9,105 bases of DNA from positions 1 through 9,105 of the forward strand of contig CAZJIU010000085.1 of NCBI GenBank assembly GCA_964546145.1, in the 5' to 3' direction. This stretch comes from CAZAKO01 sp964546145 (GTDB taxonomy: Bacteria; Fidelibacterota; UBA2242). The notes under the pieces are model-generated. The model ran no database searches. It worked only from the letters and a program-made list of their open reading frames with translations, and had not been told where the DNA came from. Numbering within the stretch: the stretch's first letter is position 1; the number at the start of each line of letters is the position of its first letter. Positions 7,193 through 9,105 of the stretch are shown in pieces. The translations under genes and the position numbers were made by a program.

Positions 7193-8312
7193 ACTTTATC
7201 CGGTTCAGGATTGCCATGCATATTCGTTCTGCCGATTTTCCATCGAGCTTATATAACATTTCGCTTATATATTCTTCCCGGATTTTCTCAAAAGGATCGG
7301 GGGTATTAAAACATTTATCCAAAACCCCGGATAAATCATTCGGTTTTTCTATGTGATAACAAAAATCGGTTCGATTACTACACATATCGGCATCCAGACG
7401 TCTGAGATATATTCGGTCCGGGAGAAGATGATGACCGATTTTCTTTTTATAAAAATCACAGACAATCACCGGTTTTCGCTCGGCCATCATTTCGTAAATT
7501 GTCGAGGAGGCTTCCGTTATCAGGACATCCGCCGCCCGATACAAATCCACGATATTATAATGCCGGGACTCAATAATCGCAACTTCTGGAAAGTTACGTT
7601 TGACCTTATTTAGTAACTTTATATGCCTTCGTAAATTGACCCCACTGAATCTTTCCCTAAAATAAGACCATTGATGCAATTTAATAATGAGATTATATTT
7701 GGTGCACTGGAGTGGTAATTTTTCACAAAAAATTTCAAAACTACTGGGATAAAATGTCGGCGCATAAAGAATCGTTTTACGCTCGGGATCGAGTCCAAGA
7801 TCTTGCAGCAGCTCTTGCTGGGTACCAATTTGCCCATTAAAAAGGGGATCAATTTTGGGAAATCCGGTTAGCTCCAGGTCAGTTCGGATACCCTTTTCGC
7901 ACAACTGTCTTATGCGGAAAGGTCCCTCGACAAAGCGGACATTCAGGCGACTGCTGTTATCCCGCCAATAGGAAGGTTTGACCCCAATCCCGTGATAAAT
8001 CATTCCTACGATGGTCGAGTCGGGAACCATTTCCTCAATCGGATAGCGCGACCAACCACAAATAAACACGTCAGGCGTAAGCGCTTTGATTTTTTGAGCC
8101 CGCTCGTGTTCATCATCGACAAGAATAAGTGGGCAATTTCTTGCTTCAATTATCTCCTTCGTTAGATTATATTCTTGTGGTTCGGTTTCCGGTGAAGTCG
8201 TCAGGAAAACTTCAAACCGGTCATCCTGAATCATTTTATCAATCACCGGATCAAATTGAGGCAGATGATAAAGATGATAGGCATCAAATACAATTCGAAT
8301 TGACGTTTTCAT
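7191..8312 (-). CDS. CDP-glycerol glycerophosphotransferase family (TagB/TagF-like) transferase, first copy
   Basis: The product has 373 residues from the ATG at 8312; a TTG directly before it (8315) would add one residue. The N-terminus SIRIVFDAYHLYHLPQF matches that of the third copy. Motifs are MIYHGIGVKPSYW with H107, TGFPKID at 149-155, ILYAPTFYP with YAPTF at 183-187, LIIKLHQWSYF with H213, and VLITEASSTIYEM with T-E-A-S-S at 266-270. PVIVCDFYKKKIGHH follows. The two His residues correspond to the catalytic pair of TagF, so activity is expected. The Asp to Glu change in the T-D-x-S-S loop is shared only with the third copy, which marks these two as recent paralogues. The gene starts 11 bp after the exporter stop, with no recognisable ribosome site, so coupling to the exporter gene is likely. 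It is cytosolic and presumably membrane-peripheral. Donor and acceptor are unknown. Confidence 0.86.
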   Translation of the reverse strand: MKTSIRIVFDAYHLYHLPQFDPVIDKMIQDDRFEVFLTTSPETEPQEYNLTKEIIEARNCPLILVDDEHERAQKIKALTPDVFICGWSRYPIEEMVPDSTIVGMIYHGIGVKPSYWRDNSSRLNVRFVEGPFRIRQLCEKGIRTDLELTGFPKIDPLFNGQIGTQQELLQDLGLDPERKTILYAPTFYPSSFEIFCEKLPLQCTKYNLIIKLHQWSYFRERFSGVNLRRHIKLLNKVKRNFPEVAIIESRHYNIVDLYRAADVLITEASSTIYEMMAERKPVIVCDFYKKKIGHHLLPDRIYLRRLDADMCSNRTDFCYHIEKPNDLSGVLDKCFNTPDPFEKIREEYISEMLYKLDGKSAERICMAILNRIK

Positions 8313-8323
8313 CAAAATTTATT

Positions 8324-9105
8324 CTAACTATCGAGATTATTGAGTTTAAACTGAATATCATAATAATAGCGATACAAGCCGTTTTTATCTAATAATTCCT
8401 GGTGAGTACCTGATTCCACAATCCGTCCTTTATCAAGAACAATTATTTTGGTCGCATTTTGAATTGTTGCCAGGCGATGGGCAATTACGAACACGGTTCG
8501 ATCCTTAATCAAATTGTCAATTGCCGCCTGTACCTTTTGTTCCGACTCGGTATCCAGAGCCGAGGTCGCTTCATCCAAAATCAGAATCGGTGGATTTTTC
8601 AGCAGGGCACGGGCAATCGCAACCCGCTGTGCCTGACCACCCGAAAGACGCGTACCTCGATCACCAATAGTGGTCTCAAATTTTTCGGGAAACTCATTGA
8701 TAAATTCCAGGGCATTAGCTGCCTTAGCGGCAGCGATCACCTGCTGCGGATCGGCATTTTCCAAACCATAAGCAATATTATTAAAGATCGTGTCATTGAA
8801 CAGAATCGTCTCCTGCGTTACAATGCCCATTAAAGAGCGCAAACTGGATAATGTCAAAGTCTTAATGTCATTGCCATCAATCTTAACTTGCCCTTCCGTC
8901 GGATTATAAAAACGGGGAATCAGATCCACCAGGGTAGATTTTCCCACTCCGCTGTGTCCGACAATCGCCAAAATTTCCCCCTTATGTACTTCCAAATCAA
9001 TATCATTGAGAACATAATCAGCTGCGGCATCATAGCGGAATGAAACATGTTCAAACCGGACAGTATTCCCAAAATTTTCAATTTTAAGCGGATTCTGACA
9101 TTCGA
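8324..9105 (-). CDS. ABC exporter of the MsbA/lipid exporter type, nucleotide-binding domain (N-terminal part outside window)
   Basis: The frame stays open to the window edge, and 259 residues are visible. They cover a complete ATPase domain: A-loop Tyr in FRYDAAADYVL (residue 24 of the visible part), Walker A GHSGVGKST at 49-57, Q-loop Gln at 97 (IVTQET), signature LSGGQ at 153-157, Walker B ILILDE at 173-178, D-loop SALD, and H-loop His at 209 (IAHRL). The linker before the A-loop is the kind joining a fused N-terminal membrane domain to its ATPase in ABCB-type exporters. The tail (L-L-D-K-N-G-L-Y, ending in a DIQF block) resembles that of MsbA. The protein would be about 570-600 residues, act as a homodimer and flip a lipid-linked glycan or lipid A-core. 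A TTG at 8995 is not a real start, since homology continues well upstream of it. It leads the visible operon and could export the product of the transferases that follow. Confidence 0.92.
   Translation of the reverse strand, partial: ECQNPLKIENFGNTVRFEHVSFRYDAAADYVLNDIDLEVHKGEILAIVGHSGVGKSTLVDLIPRFYNPTEGQVKIDGNDIKTLTLSSLRSLMGIVTQETILFNDTIFNNIAYGLENADPQQVIAAAKAANALEFINEFPEKFETTIGDRGTRLSGGQAQRVAIARALLKNPPILILDEATSALDTESEQKVQAAIDNLIKDRTVFVIAHRLATIQNATKIIVLDKGRIVESGTHQELLDKNGLYRYYYDIQFKLNNLDS

Larger units (their letters stand above)
1569..9105 (-). other. Predicted eight-gene operon for a phosphodiester-linked surface glycolipid
   Basis: Eight same-strand genes lie with gaps of 5, 12, 3, 6, 42, 13 and 11 bp (reading from 1569 upward, with the chosen starts). 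Several ribosome sites overlap the upstream stop codon, and no hairpin followed by a T-run was seen between genes. Contents are an MsbA-like exporter, four TagB/TagF-family transferases, a LicC/PntC-like cytidylyltransferase, a WaaP-like kinase and a secreted DUF3108 protein. The set fits synthesis and export of an envelope glycolipid carrying phospho-alcohol groups. The promoter and any further upstream genes are outside the window. Confidence 0.7.

Noticed and set aside
8459..8833. Open frame of 124 codons on the + strand
   Set aside because: It lies wholly inside the ATPase domain on the other strand, has no ribosome site or recognisable domain, and the opposite frame has every ABC motif.
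8324..8995. Reading the exporter gene as a stand-alone ATPase starting at TTG 8995
   Set aside because: The same frame continues to the window edge with an A-loop Tyr and typical linker sequence, so the gene is a longer fused exporter cut by the window.

Overview
The window holds the 3' end of one gene and one complete gene on the + strand (1-1551). They meet, tail to tail, a long run of eight genes on the - strand (9105 to 1569). Base composition is moderate to AT-leaning, gaps between genes are mostly under 45 bp, and start codons include TTG and GTG. An MsbA-type exporter half, a WaaP/KdkA-like lipopolysaccharide kinase and a DUF3108 protein with a signal peptide all point to a diderm (Gram-negative-type) bacterium. 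It is possibly one of the less studied FCB-like candidate phyla, but the sequence alone does not fix the taxon.

Layout. 1-195 (+) is the C-terminus of an SdpI-family membrane protein. 196-291 is a 96 bp gap with no promoter or terminator I could support. 292-1551 (+) is a BaiN/RdsA (YhiN, HI0933-like) flavoprotein. After a 17 bp convergent gap comes the - strand array. In transcription order it is: an ABC exporter cut by the window edge (9105-8324), a TagB/TagF-like transferase (8312-7191), a second, divergent one (7177-6026), a LicC/PntC-like nucleotidyltransferase (5983-5243), a third transferase (5236-4133), a fourth (4129-3101), a WaaP-like kinase (3088-2306) and a DUF3108 protein (2300-1569). 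Gaps in the array are 3 to 42 bp, several ribosome sites lie inside or against the upstream stop codon, and no internal terminator was seen, so it looks like one operon. Its promoter would lie outside the window.

How the genes may work together (inference). The nucleotidyltransferase would make a CDP-activated alcohol or alditol. Four cytosolic, membrane-peripheral transferases of the CDP-glycerol glycerophosphotransferase family would use that or related donors to add units to a lipid-linked or lipid A-core acceptor. The WaaP-like kinase would phosphorylate the glycolipid, or possibly the small-molecule precursor. The ABC exporter would flip the product. The DUF3108 protein would act after export, in the periplasm. 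The result would be a teichoic-acid-like or phosphodiester-decorated LPS/LOS in a diderm. Four different single-unit-length transferases, rather than one long polymerase, suggest a defined short structure more than a long homopolymer. The actual substrates cannot be read from the sequence.
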